From assembly GCA_030849465.1 (NCBI GenBank), contig JARVLF010000015.1, positions 496,001 through 560,000 of the forward strand: a stretch of DNA of 64,000 nucleotides, written 5' to 3'. Below are positions 38,339 through 48,198 of this stretch, in pieces; position 1 is the stretch's first letter, and the number at the start of each line of letters is the position of its first letter. This DNA comes from Moesziomyces globuligerus (lineage: Eukaryota > Basidiomycota > Ustilaginomycetes > Ustilaginales > Ustilaginaceae). The translations under genes and the position numbers were made by a program. The notes beneath the pieces are model-generated. The model worked only from the letters and a program-made list of their open reading frames with translations, was not told the DNA's origin and searched no databases.

Positions 38339-39495
38339 CTTGGAGCGAGAGTCTTGCCGCGGGTAATGCAGAGGGCAAGATGAACGAGGTCGCAGCAAGG
38401 CAGCACGGGGTCAGCGCACAAAGTCGCAGCGCAAGGATGGTGGTGGAAGAGATGCAAGGGTGCGGCGGGGAACTCGACGGATCGTGATACGATCAAGGCG
38501 CTGACAAGGTCGGAGATAGATTACGCTGTGGGTCGCACAGCACAAGGCAATCGGAGCGAAACCCGGACAGACCCTTGTCGATAGCGCACACAGCTCTACA
38601 GCGGCCTCTGCGCAACCAGCGATTTCAAAGCACGGGCGGTGTGGATCTGGAGAGTAAGCAACAGCGAGCGGTGCCCACGCAGCTGTGGGCGCTCTACGAA
38701 TTCCTTGCAGCGTTCCCCGGCAGGAAGGGTCAACATCATTCGAGTTGCGCATTGATTCCGGCGGCGAACCGATTCGTGGCAGCAGCGCAGCTCGCCGCGC
38801 CTGGCTGGCATGATTTTCCGCCAAAAGTCGGCGCCGTGTATGCAGCCATGCAGCCGGGGTCCTTCGCAGACGCACAGCGCGCGCGCGTTTCCAGTGTCTG
38901 ACCTGCCACCGCTAACTCAGAGGTGTGTGTGGAGGAGACGCGACAACTGCGTCTCTTGATTTCGCCGCTTACGCTACAATCTCATGCGACAGCTGCCATG
39001 GACCCGGGACTGCACCAGAGCCTGATCTGCCCAGCACATGGGCCTCCATCAAGCATCGCGGCAACTCTGATCCGTCGATGTGTGGACGCCGATGTGAACA
39101 ACCCGGACATGGAACGATGCAGATGTGATGGCCGCAAAGGTGTCGGAATCAGCGACGCAGCGACGCAGGCTGCATATTCCTGCGGAATACAGGCGAGGCC
39201 GTTGCAAACCCCAGCCCAGTGCCCTTCAAATTCGGCCCGCCCGATCTTCCAAGAAGCCTTGATGTGTGCGTATCACTCGCACAATTCCGCGGCTCCTCCT
39301 CGTATCTGATCTCGGTGTCCAGCTTCCAGACAAGCCTTGACCTGATCGGGTACGTCCTTCCGCTCTTGTCGCGAAACCCAACACCAGATTCGATAGGGTC
39401 GGCATTCGCTCGCCCTCCGAGCTCCGTGGTGTCCGAGTGCAGGTTGCAGCCCACAGTCCCTGGAACTACAAGGGAACAGCATGATCTGGTTGGTA
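38339..39495. other. Intergenic region upstream of the P450 gene
   Basis: About 1.15 kb between two minus-strand genes. Contains the P450 promoter and the 3' end of the neighbouring gene; no other feature is recognised. Confidence 0.55.
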
Positions 39496-40896
39496 TTAAT
39501 CAAGATAGGCGTTGTAATCGTCCTCTGTCAGCTCATAGCCCCACTGCCACAACGTCTGCCTGACCACCGAATTGACCCTGGGATCGTCCCATCGGCCACC
39601 ACCCTTGGTCGCAACGTTGACAGCGAGTGATTTGCGGAAGCGTCCTCCTGGCCCGCACGCCTTTAGCCAGCGTCCGATCTGGCGCGCATCGTCGGCAGAG
39701 CGACGCCCCAAGTAGAAGCGGTAGTACCACTGGAACCAGCCGCGTGGGTCCAGCGGCCGGATCCAGCCCGCCTTCTCCCAGTCCTCAAGCGACTGTCCTG
39801 CTTTGACCTTGAACTTGTTCCGAGATGGCTCCAGGTCGTCCCTTCTCAGCATATCGTCGATATCGAGATTGGCAAGCCATTCCTTGGGCAGCTCGGCGAG
39901 TTCTGCATCCACATCGATCAGTCTCTGCAGCACTCTCGAGTGGTAGTCCCTGCACGCCGTTGGAAAGCAGCGCACGACGACGGCGCATCGCAGCATTGTA
40001 AGCAGATGGTCAGCAACCACGATGGACATAAGCTTCAATTCTGGATTCGCGAGGGACTTACCGGAAAGCAGTACCGCCGAAAGCGCCTTCGCGCAGCATC
40101 TCGTCCGGCGTCACGTTGGGACGGAATTGCGAGAACTCCTTCTCAAACACCAGCGCACCGCGGCCTTTGCCCTTTGGTAGGCGCTCGCGCTTGGGCAGCG
40201 GCATCCTGTCCTCGTAGACTTCGTCCCCTCCACTCGACGGCAGTGGCGGAGCGGCTGGATTCGAAAGCTTGTGCAGCGTCGGCCTTCCGAAGAGATCAAA
40301 GGTGCGTGACCCCCGGCTACTGTTGGCCTCATCGCTATCGTTGTCTTCGCCGCCCGATCCCGCATGTCCGTTCTGCGTCGCCGAGACACTGCCTCCGCGC
40401 CAGCGCGGGACGTATGCGTCGGAATCATTCTCTTCATCAGAGTCCCAGTCCGTGTACTTGGTTCTCGACGAGGTGGATGCACGACTGCTTTTACGCGTCC
40501 CTTGGCGCACTTTCCTCTCCTTCTTCTCCTTTGGCCTCGCGATCGAAGGCAGCAGATCTTTTTCGCGATACGATCGAGGCCGACTGCCCGAGGCAAGGCG
40601 CGATGACTTTCGCGACAGCCGCGAGTCGCTTGGCTCTGCACTTGTTGCCGGACTCGTGCGTCTCTTGGCGGCGGGCGCCTTCCTCTCGGGCGAGGGAGAT
40701 CGGAGGCGTGTCGAGGTCTATGCATTTGTGGAGTAGGGGCAGATCGTCAGGATCAGTATCGTGTCGCACTCCGAGTGCAGATCCATCTGAAGAGCGTCCC
40801 ACTTACTGGGTTCAGACCGAGACTGAACATGAGCTCGGCATTCTTACGAATGTTCTCTTGCCGCATCGCCTCATAGTCCTGCTCTGAGTCGGCCAT
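39496..40896 (-). CDS. Conserved fungal protein of unknown function, three exons
   Basis: Exons are 40896-40807, 40717-40062 and 39949-39496, with introns of 89 and 112 nt (GTAAGT donors, CATAG and GTGCAG acceptors). The spliced frame is 400 codons including the stop, so 399 residues. The N-terminus reads DYEAMRQENIRKNAELMFSLGL, a pattern common in fungal nuclear proteins of unknown function. The long exon 2 is basic and Ser/Arg-rich (RRTSPATSAEPSDS, REKDLLPS, KEKKERKVRQGTRKS) and then acidic (DWDSDEENDSDAY). The conserved part spans the second junction: PDEMLREGAFGGTAFR joined to DYHSRVLQRLID, then PKEWL, GQSLEDWEKAGWI and DPRGWFQWYYRFYLGRRS, followed by DDARQIGRWLKACGP. That domain is found widely in fungi, without an assigned function that I know. 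Likely nuclear. Splice phases agreeing at both junctions support the model. Confidence 0.85.
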
Positions 40897-42369
40897 TTTG
40901 CAGACTTTGCAGCGATCAGGTCCAAGTCTTTGACGTTTGCGAGGGTGCTGGTGGCGAGTGGGATGGATGGTAGCGCTAGTCTGCCTTTCTTCTTCCAGCA
41001 TTAGACCAGGGTCTCGTTCGTGACTTCCTGGCCGCTTCCTCCACCTCGGCCAAAGTTGTCTAAAATGAATGCACGCGCAAACCAACACGCCGCCGAGACG
41101 CGACTTTCAGCCGGAAGAAACTAACAACAGTCTTTGGATCTGGACACATCGGGAGATTGATCGCCGATTTGACCACCGGGTGATCCGCTGCTTGTCGGCC
41201 ACAACAAAGTGCGAATTCAGGCGATTTGACCGAATCCACAACGGGGAAGATAGCCACATGGAAAGAACCACTCATGTGATGTCGAGAACGGCTCTATGCC
41301 CTCCGAAGCCGAGCCGAGGCCAAGCTCTTCCAAGCATGCTCGCATGATAGGCAAGCGGCCAGGGTGGGAACACTTGGCGTGAGCGATCGCGCGCCACGGA
41401 TTTCCGCAAGCACTGATGATTGCCGAAGCACCAGCCAGGCTTCGATTGGCGGGCCACGTCGACAATAGCAACGTCGATACATGCGAGATTGCGCCGTGCG
41501 CCGTTGGCAAGCGACGTGCGGGTTTGTCGACTGGTTTGCCTCAGCCCGAGGGCGCGGCAAGGCAATGCGCGTGGGAGTGAATAATAACCGGGCTTTGATG
41601 CCAAGAACTTGCCAAGCCCTCGCTCGTCATTTCTCGCGCGGTCTGGCTCGTGGCTGTTCAGCAGTGTGCTTTTTCGGGCAGCGTCCCCCGCAGCTCCTTC
41701 TTGCGGGGCACTGTTGGACACTCGCAGCAGCAGCAGACGCTCTATCGACCAGGCCGGCCAACATGTTCTGCTGGTGCGGCCTTCTCCTCCCACCTATCGG
41801 CTTCCACGCAGGCAGCTGCACTTGGCGCAACGTGCACCCCCTCATGCAGGGCCGCTGTCTTGGCCCCGACCCCGGCCCTTGTGCTCAGCTGTCGGCTTTG
41901 CACTGCCATACACTGTGACACTGCCCCCAATCGTAACAGATCGCAGCTCCCACGGCTCAGCGCAGTATACAGTAGCGCGCAAATGCGCTGCCGGATCGCA
42001 TGCCTTCCGCTGGGACACCGCTCATTCATCCGGTTCCTCGCTTCGAGGCCGCTGATACGCAGTGAAGCAGCTATCGCACGCCACAGGTCGGCGTCTCGTG
42101 AGCATGCCCTGGCCCGCCAAGCACTTGCCGAGTATCAGCGCGGCCCAAGCCATTCGTATATATCCCAGGCATCGACGAGCTCCTGCAGCCTCTACCTACA
42201 TTCTTACCACGACTTCCTGGACAGCTTCTCCTATTTGAAGAGCCTTCCAGCTGGTACACCTCTCTGCCATCCAAGTAGATCCATCTTATCTTGTGATCCA
42301 ACCAGACCGTGTGCATCACGTCTCCGCTGAAAGACCAAAGTCAACTACACCTGCTCCACCCGCAAACCG
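40897..42369. other. Divergent intergenic region
   Basis: A 1.47-kb interval between the unknown three-exon gene (minus) and the ENA/ACU-type ATPase (plus). A TATATAT element at 42157-42163 lies about 210 bp upstream of the ATPase start, a plausible TATA box. No gene is seen on either strand. Confidence 0.6.
42157..42163 (+). promoter_or_regulatory. Candidate TATA box of the cation ATPase gene
   Basis: TATATAT in GC-rich surroundings about 210 bp before the ATPase ATG, followed by a pyrimidine-rich leader. Inferred from position and sequence. Confidence 0.45.
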
Positions 42370-45300
42370 ATGGTTCGAAGCAATGGCTGCGACTCTGCTC
42401 CTGGCAAAGGATCTTCACAGCCCCAAGTGCTCGCTGGCGACCAAGCCCGTGCCACCTCCGATGCCGAAGAGCCTCCTTGTAGTGGCTACTCCCCCGACCC
42501 TCACCACCCTCGCCAGGAACAACCCCAGCACCAACATGTCTTCAACGAGAAGGCTCAGCTCAACGAGCACCGCATCGAGGTCGTCGACCTCCAGCTCGCC
42601 GGCGACGGCCACAGCACGTCTTCAGCTAGCAGCCGTCGATCCTCCACCGTTGCCGCAACGATTGATCTGCATCAACCGCATTCCCTAGAATCCGATCAGG
42701 TGATTGCCCAGTTTCAAAGTAACACCACCACTGGTCTCACCGAAGAGCAGGCGGCCGCTCGCCTCTCCGAGCATGGTCCCAACCAGCTCAAGGAGACCAA
42801 CCGCGTGAGCGCCACGTCGATCCTCATCCGCCAGATGGCCAACGCTCTCACGCTCGTCCTGCTCGCAGCCATGGCACTCTCCTTCGGTGTCAAGGACTGG
42901 GTCGAGGGTGGTGTCGTCACCGCGGTCATCGTGACCAACGTCCTCATCGGCTTCATCCAGGAGTACAAGGCTGAACGTACCATGGCCTCGCTGCGCACCC
43001 TCTCGTCGCCCAACGCCAACGTGCTCCGTGCCTCGACCATCCGACAGATGCCCTCGACCGAGCTGGTGCCCGGCGACATCGTCCACTTCCGCGCCGGTGA
43101 CCTGGTCCCCGCCGACGTTCGTCTGGTCACCATCAGCAACCTCGAGATCGACGAGGCTCCGCTCACGGGTGAATCTGTCCCCGCCATCAAGACCACCGGC
43201 GCCCTCACCCGTCCTCACCTCGGCCCCGCCGATCGCACCAACCTCGCCTACGCCGGCACCACCGTCACCAAGGGCCGTGCCGTCGGTATCGTCGTCGCCA
43301 CCGGAATGAACACCCAGATCGGTCAGATCGCCACCGCCCTGGCTAAGAAGGGTAACAAGGACGACGCCGCACGACCCTGGTACAAGCGCGCCTGGGACGC
43401 CACCGCTACGTTCCTCGGCGTCCGAGAAGGCACGCCGCTGCAGATCAAGCTCAACAAGTTCGCCTACGTGCTGCTCTTCCTCGCCATCGTGTGTGCGATC
43501 ATCGTCTTCGGTGTCGCCGAGTTCGACATCAATAACGAGGTGATCCTCTACGCCATTGCCCTCGGTATCGGTGTCATCCCCGAGTCGCTCGTCGCCGTGC
43601 TCACCATCACCTTCAGTGTGGGTGCCAAGCGCATGGCCGAAAGCAACGTCGTTGTTCGTCGTCTTGACGCCCTCGAGGCGCTTGGCGGTGTCACCGACAT
43701 CTGCAGTGACAAGACCGGTACCCTCACCCAGGGTAAGATGGTCGTTCGTCAGGGATGGTCGCTTGCCTCAGGCCAGCAGCAGGGCTTCCACGTCGAGCAG
43801 TCCGGTGCTACCGCCTTCGAGCCCAAGGGCCGCGTCCTCCTCCCTTCCGCCGACAAGGATGCCGAGCCTACCGCCGTGGAGCACAGCGAGATCCCCGATG
43901 CTGTTCGCCAGCTCGCTACCGCCGCCTCGCTTTGCAACATCGCCGAGGTCGAGCAGGCCGAAGACGGTTCCTGGACTGCGCGCGGTGATCCCACCGAGAT
44001 CGCCCTGCAGGTGTTTGCGACCAAGCTGCAGCTGTCGCGCGAGTCGCTCACCGAGGGCGACCGCGCCGGCTACAAGCACGAGCTCGAGTTCCCCTTCGAC
44101 AGCACGCTCAAGCGCATGACGAGTGTCTACCGCCGCAGCGTCACCGAGTCCCCGGACCACATCTTCCTCATGAAGGGTGCCGTCGAGCAGGTGCTCGCCT
44201 GCTGTTCGGAGATGGACGACTCGGCCCGCAAGAGCATCCTCGAGCAGGTGGAGAGCATGGCTTCCCAGGGTCTCCGTGTGCTTGCCTTCGGTGAGCGAAG
44301 CATGGACGACGTGCAGTTCAAGGACGAGAGCGCTCGCACCCGCGCCGCTTCTCAGGACGACGAGACCGACGAATCCGGAACCATCAACACCACGGACAAG
44401 AAGCTCTCTGGCAGCTCGGAATCGGGCAGCGGCCTTTCGCGCGCTGCTGCCGAGCAGGACTTCCGCTTCATCGGTCTGCTCGGCATCTACGATCCGCCTC
44501 GCGCCGAGACGCGCGCAGCTGTCGAGGCTTGCAAGCGTGCCGGTATCGTCGTTCATATGCTCACCGGTGACCACCCCGCTACCGCCCACGCCATTGCGCG
44601 CGAGGTCGCCATCGTCGACGGCACCGAGAGTGCCTCGGCTGTAATGACTGCAGCCCAGTTCGATGGCCTGACTGACGCCGAGATCGACGCGCTGCCTGAC
44701 CTGCCGCTCGTCGTCGCTCGTTGCTCGCCCGCCACCAAGGTGCGCATGATCGCCGCCGGTAAGCGTCGTGGTCGCTACCTTGCCATGACTGGTGACGGTA
44801 TCAACGATGCTCCCTCGCTCAAGCAGGCGCCGGTCGGTATCGGCATGGGCACGGGTACGGACGTGGCAAAGGACTCGTCCGACCTGGTGCTGACCGACGA
44901 CCGCTTCGACTCGATCGTCAAGGGCATTCGTGAGGGCCGAGCGATCTTCGACAACATCCAGCGCTTCCTCATCGGTCTGCTCGTCGCCAACGTTGCCGAG
45001 GTGCTGCTGCTCCTCTGTGGTCTTGGTGTGCGTGATGCAGACGAGGAGTCGGTCTTCCCGCTTGCTCCCGTCGGTATTCTCTGGGTCAACATGGTTACCG
45101 CCTCGCTTCCGGCCATCGGTCTCGGCCTGGAGCCGGGTGAGAGCGACATCATGGAGCGCCCTCCCCACGACCTGCGTGCCGGTGTGCTCAGCCGTGCGGT
45201 CATCGTCGACACGCTCGTGTACGGTACGACGATGGGTATCACGTGTCTGGTCGCCTTCCTGCTCATGATCTACCCCATCGGCGGTGGCAACATCGCCATC

Positions 45301-45750
45301 GACTGCAACCACTCGTCGGCCGCTTCGTGCGAGCCCATCTTCCAGGCCCGTTCGGCCGTCTTCACTTCGCTGACGCTGCAGCTGCTGCTCATCTGCTGGG
45401 AGCTGATCAGCATGGAGAAGTCGTTTTTCAGCATGTCGCCCGCCAAGCACCTGTGGAAGAACCCGATGCTGCTCTGGTCGGTCGTCCTCGGTGTCGCCAC
45501 CATCCCGATCGCGCTCTACGTGCCCAAGTTCAACACGGATGTCTTCCGCCACGCTCCCATGGGCGGCGCTGGCTGGGGTATCTCGATCGCCATGACCTTT
45601 GCCTTCATCGGTATTGTGGAGCTCTGGAAGGCGCTCGCCCGTAGGGGCCGCTGGCCTTGGCTCGCCAGGATCTCGGGTGGCCAGCGTGGCCTCGAGCGCC
45701 GCCAGGCCAAGAAGCGTCAGCAGGAGGAGCACATCGCCGTCAAGGCTTAA
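42370..45750 (+). CDS. Type IID P-type ATPase, ENA/ACU alkali-cation pump
   Basis: A plasma-membrane P-type ATPase of 1126 residues. Most type IID members export Na+ or K+ (ENA), while the related ACU group, described from Ustilago maydis, takes them up. Landmarks: TGES actuator motif at 266-269; TM4 with IPES at 403-406; phosphorylated Asp 447 in CSDKTGTLTQ; nucleotide-binding segments DPTEIALQVFATK, FPFDSTLKRM and MKGA; hinge motif MTGDGINDAPSLKQA. TM5-10 follow, with an ISMEKSFF loop. The N-terminus (about 1-105) is unusually hydrophilic, with a Ser-rich segment before HSLESDQVIAQF. The start at 42370 is the first ATG in frame. ENA and ACU cannot be separated confidently by eye; IPES differs from the IPSS of yeast Ena1. 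Expression is probably salt- or pH-regulated, but no site was identified. Intronless. Confidence 0.93.
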   Translation: MVRSNGCDSAPGKGSSQPQVLAGDQARATSDAEEPPCSGYSPDPHHPRQEQPQHQHVFNEKAQLNEHRIEVVDLQLAGDGHSTSSASSRRSSTVAATIDLHQPHSLESDQVIAQFQSNTTTGLTEEQAAARLSEHGPNQLKETNRVSATSILIRQMANALTLVLLAAMALSFGVKDWVEGGVVTAVIVTNVLIGFIQEYKAERTMASLRTLSSPNANVLRASTIRQMPSTELVPGDIVHFRAGDLVPADVRLVTISNLEIDEAPLTGESVPAIKTTGALTRPHLGPADRTNLAYAGTTVTKGRAVGIVVATGMNTQIGQIATALAKKGNKDDAARPWYKRAWDATATFLGVREGTPLQIKLNKFAYVLLFLAIVCAIIVFGVAEFDINNEVILYAIALGIGVIPESLVAVLTITFSVGAKRMAESNVVVRRLDALEALGGVTDICSDKTGTLTQGKMVVRQGWSLASGQQQGFHVEQSGATAFEPKGRVLLPSADKDAEPTAVEHSEIPDAVRQLATAASLCNIAEVEQAEDGSWTARGDPTEIALQVFATKLQLSRESLTEGDRAGYKHELEFPFDSTLKRMTSVYRRSVTESPDHIFLMKGAVEQVLACCSEMDDSARKSILEQVESMASQGLRVLAFGERSMDDVQFKDESARTRAASQDDETDESGTINTTDKKLSGSSESGSGLSRAAAEQDFRFIGLLGIYDPPRAETRAAVEACKRAGIVVHMLTGDHPATAHAIAREVAIVDGTESASAVMTAAQFDGLTDAEIDALPDLPLVVARCSPATKVRMIAAGKRRGRYLAMTGDGINDAPSLKQAPVGIGMGTGTDVAKDSSDLVLTDDRFDSIVKGIREGRAIFDNIQRFLIGLLVANVAEVLLLLCGLGVRDADEESVFPLAPVGILWVNMVTASLPAIGLGLEPGESDIMERPPHDLRAGVLSRAVIVDTLVYGTTMGITCLVAFLLMIYPIGGGNIAIDCNHSSAASCEPIFQARSAVFTSLTLQLLLICWELISMEKSFFSMSPAKHLWKNPMLLWSVVLGVATIPIALYVPKFNTDVFRHAPMGGAGWGISIAMTFAFIGIVELWKALARRGRWPWLARISGGQRGLERRQAKKRQQEEHIAVKA

Positions 45751-45780
45751 AGAACCCTCCTCCTCTCTCAAGCATCGTGT

Positions 45781-45823
45781 TCAACCACTGCCTGATCTCA
45801 ACCACTGCCTGATCTCAACCACT
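45781..45823. repeat. 17-bp direct repeat in the ATPase 3' region
   Basis: TCAACCACTGCCTGATC occurs twice in tandem, followed by a third, truncated copy (TCAACCACT). It begins 31 bp after the stop codon, so it is probably part of the 3'UTR. Confidence 0.9.
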
Positions 45824-47593
45824 CCCCCTTGCATCGTTTTTGCATGATTCTGTACATACTCGATGCCTCGTGCACCTTGAACGAATCTCAGTTTTCGATG
45901 AACCCTTCACATGATCTTCTGTCTGTTCTAGTGATCGCGTCAATGTGTCACCGCGTGCCTCGCACTCATAGCATAAGATTAGTGGCCACAAGTGTGAACA
46001 GTTGCGTTTTGTCGGCCGACTTGCAGGCTGGCGGACCTTGAGCGCCGCACCGTCATCGCTGTGTTGGCGCAGCGTCTGAGTCAGCAGGCGTTCTGTTGCG
46101 GCAGGGTCAGGCGAGCCCGCGCGACCTGTTTCGGAACTGGCTCTGGGAGGTTCCGAACACGTCTTGTCGTGTGGGGACGATGCTAAAAATGACTCAGCCT
46201 TGGGAAGCGCGTTGCGGATGGCGAGCTGATCATGAAGTGCCTCTGTTTCCGAGCCAGAAGCGGCCGAGGGTGCGCTTGGCCCAGCTGGGAATAGAACTGC
46301 GACGTGCTGTCGGCGAAGTGGAGGTTGAGCGGGCAGGCAGGAACGCGTCATTTCGACGTGCGCTTGCATGAAAAAAGTGAGGCTTAAGGCGCAAGATGCG
46401 GGGGGACTCAGACTTGCAGCAGAGCGCACAGCACATCGCGTGAGAGCCGAGCCAGGGTCATGGCAAGGGTTGCCCGAAGGGTGTGTGAGTGCTGCGCACC
46501 CAAATTTAGCCACTACTCACAGCAGTGAAGCACTGCAAGCTGGCTCGGCTCGGAAACCAAGCCGGGTAACCCCGCTGCATGGTGGATCAACAGCTAATCC
46601 ATCCCTGCTTTGGGACCATGGTGTCCAAATTTAGGTCTCCTATTCCGGGGAAAGACGGTCAGGTAGCGGCATGCAGCGAGGCCATCGTCAGCGCAACACG
46701 TTAGTCGGACTACACTGTGAAAGCAGCGTCTATGAGAGCCGACGAGGAGAGGTTGTTGGGGCGACAGCCCCCTTCCACCGCAACCGCCTGCTCCGAGCAT
46801 GTGGAGGCATTCAGTAGAGTTTCTCCGGCCTCGACTCAGCCACGTCGACTCTCATGCCAGCCGACTGCAGCTGAGGGCAGAAGAAAGTACAATACCGTGA
46901 CTGTAGTGAGTAGCGGGCAGAGAAGGGGCGTAGGGTCTGGGAGCGCCCAAGCTGCACCTTGAGGATCGATGTTGACACGCTGAGTGCTGCGGGGTGACTG
47001 TCAGTGCAGGACGGGTCCGTGACGCGAGTGGACACATGCGAGATGGAAAAAGCTCCGGTTCGGGAGAGCCGTTGACAGCTGATGTACTGTACTGTATTCA
47101 CGCGGCTCCCCCCGCAGGACGCTCGGATGGGTACGTCACGGGTCCTGTTTCCAGACCCGACGTGGAGGTGGACACCTTGGCCCGTGCCTGTGCTTCATGA
47201 TCACCTTTCCTCCCTGCTTGATCCTTGGCCAAGGCGAGCTGGATGGGCCGGGTGATGCCACAGCCATGTCGTCATTGCTGCTCCGACGGTCGCTTGGCAC
47301 GCTCACACGCCACCGAGGCTCTGTATTCGCATGGCCTTCTGTGCAGCTCCGTCGTGTTGTCTGATGAAAGTCCCGCGTCTCAGCCTGAGCTCAGCCACGC
47401 TGCCAGCTGGCCAGTCAAAGTTCAAGCTACCCTTGTGGCCCTAGTGCCTTCGATCTGCCACCTCGACCCTTTGGGGTCCTGGCCAGCCCGCCCCGCAGTC
47501 AGTCGCTGTGTGTAGCTTGGCCAGGGTCTGTGCTCGAGCACAGCCTGTCCACACCTAGTTGTCCGCTCGCCGATCGACGCCGTTAGAAATGCA

Positions 47594-47599
47594 TATATA
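47594..47599 (+). promoter_or_regulatory. TATA box of the HSP12-like gene
   Basis: TATATA about 95 bp upstream of the start codon, followed by an A/C-rich leader (ACACCACAACTCACACATACACCC). A strong TATA is usual for stress-induced genes of this family. Confidence 0.6.
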
Positions 47600-47691
47600 C
47601 CCTCCGTTCATCGTCGTTCTCCACCTTCTTCCACCACACCACAACTCACACATACACCCACCACACCACCACATACTCTAACTTAGCAAAC

Positions 47692-48030
47692 ATGTCTGAC
47701 GCTGGACGACAGGGATTCGCCGACAAGGTGTGTGTCATCTCTTTCCTTCCCGATTCTACTCTCTGTGTTCAGCCCCACTAACGCATGTCCACTATTGCTG
47801 TCACACTTCTACAGGCCTCTTCGGCTATCAAGCCCGACTCGCAGAAGGGTGTTGGCGAGAAGGCCAAGGAGAACCTCGACAAGGCTGCCGCCACCCTCCA
47901 GCCCGACTCGACCAAGTCGGACTCGCAGAAGCTCGGCGACAAGGTCACCGGCTCTGACAAGTCGGACGAGTCGATCCTCGACAAGGCCAAGAACGCTGTT
48001 GGCCTCGGCGGCAACAACACCACCAACTAA
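47692..48030 (+). CDS. HSP12: HSP12/HSP9-family small stress protein, two exons
   Basis: An 83-residue hydrophilic protein matching the fungal Hsp9/Hsp12 family (yeast Hsp12, S. pombe Hsp9), which associate with membranes under heat, osmotic and oxidative stress. Exon 1 (47692-47727) encodes MSDAGRQGFADK; exon 2 (47815-48030) continues with ASSAIKPDSQKG. The intron is 87 nt, with GTGTGT donor, a CACTAAC branch-point consensus around 47775-47781 and a TTCTACAG acceptor. Without splicing the conserved N-terminal block is broken. The family pattern SDAGR-GF---AS-AIKPDSQK is present, with Lys/Asp/Gly-rich repeats and no hydrophobic core. Compared with yeast Hsp12 (about 109 residues) it is shorter. 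A TATA element sits upstream. Likely strongly induced by stress. Confidence 0.9.
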
Positions 48031-48145
48031 GCCACTCACACTTGACGCTCGCCCTTGACGCTGCTGGTGCCTAATACGCACAGTTCGTCATCCTATGCAA
48101 TCGAAGAATACCAATCTACACCAACTCCTCTGTGACCCTTTCAAT

Positions 48146-48160
48146 TGTGTGTGTGTGTGT
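48146..48160. repeat. (TG)n microsatellite
   Basis: A run of alternating T and G of about 15 nt in the 168-bp interval between the HSP12-like gene and the MFS gene (convergent). Confidence 0.8.
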
Positions 48161-48198
48161 GATGATCACGCGACGAATCGTTCCATGTTGTTTTGCTG

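Larger units (their letters stand above)
45751..47691. other. Intergenic region with tandem repeat
   Basis: About 1.9 kb between two plus-strand genes. A 17-bp direct repeat occurs just after the ATPase stop. The rest has no supportable gene. The distal 120 bp before the HSP12-like gene includes a TATATA element and a CCACCACACC-rich leader. Confidence 0.6.

Noticed and set aside
41481..41918. Possible gene in the divergent region upstream of the cation ATPase
   Set aside because: Cys/Arg-rich 145-codon frame with no splice-supported extension and no family resemblance.
43768..45771. 667-codon minus-strand frame opposite the cation ATPase
   Set aside because: Shadow of a strongly coding region; His/Asp/Arg/Gly-rich with no recognised domain.
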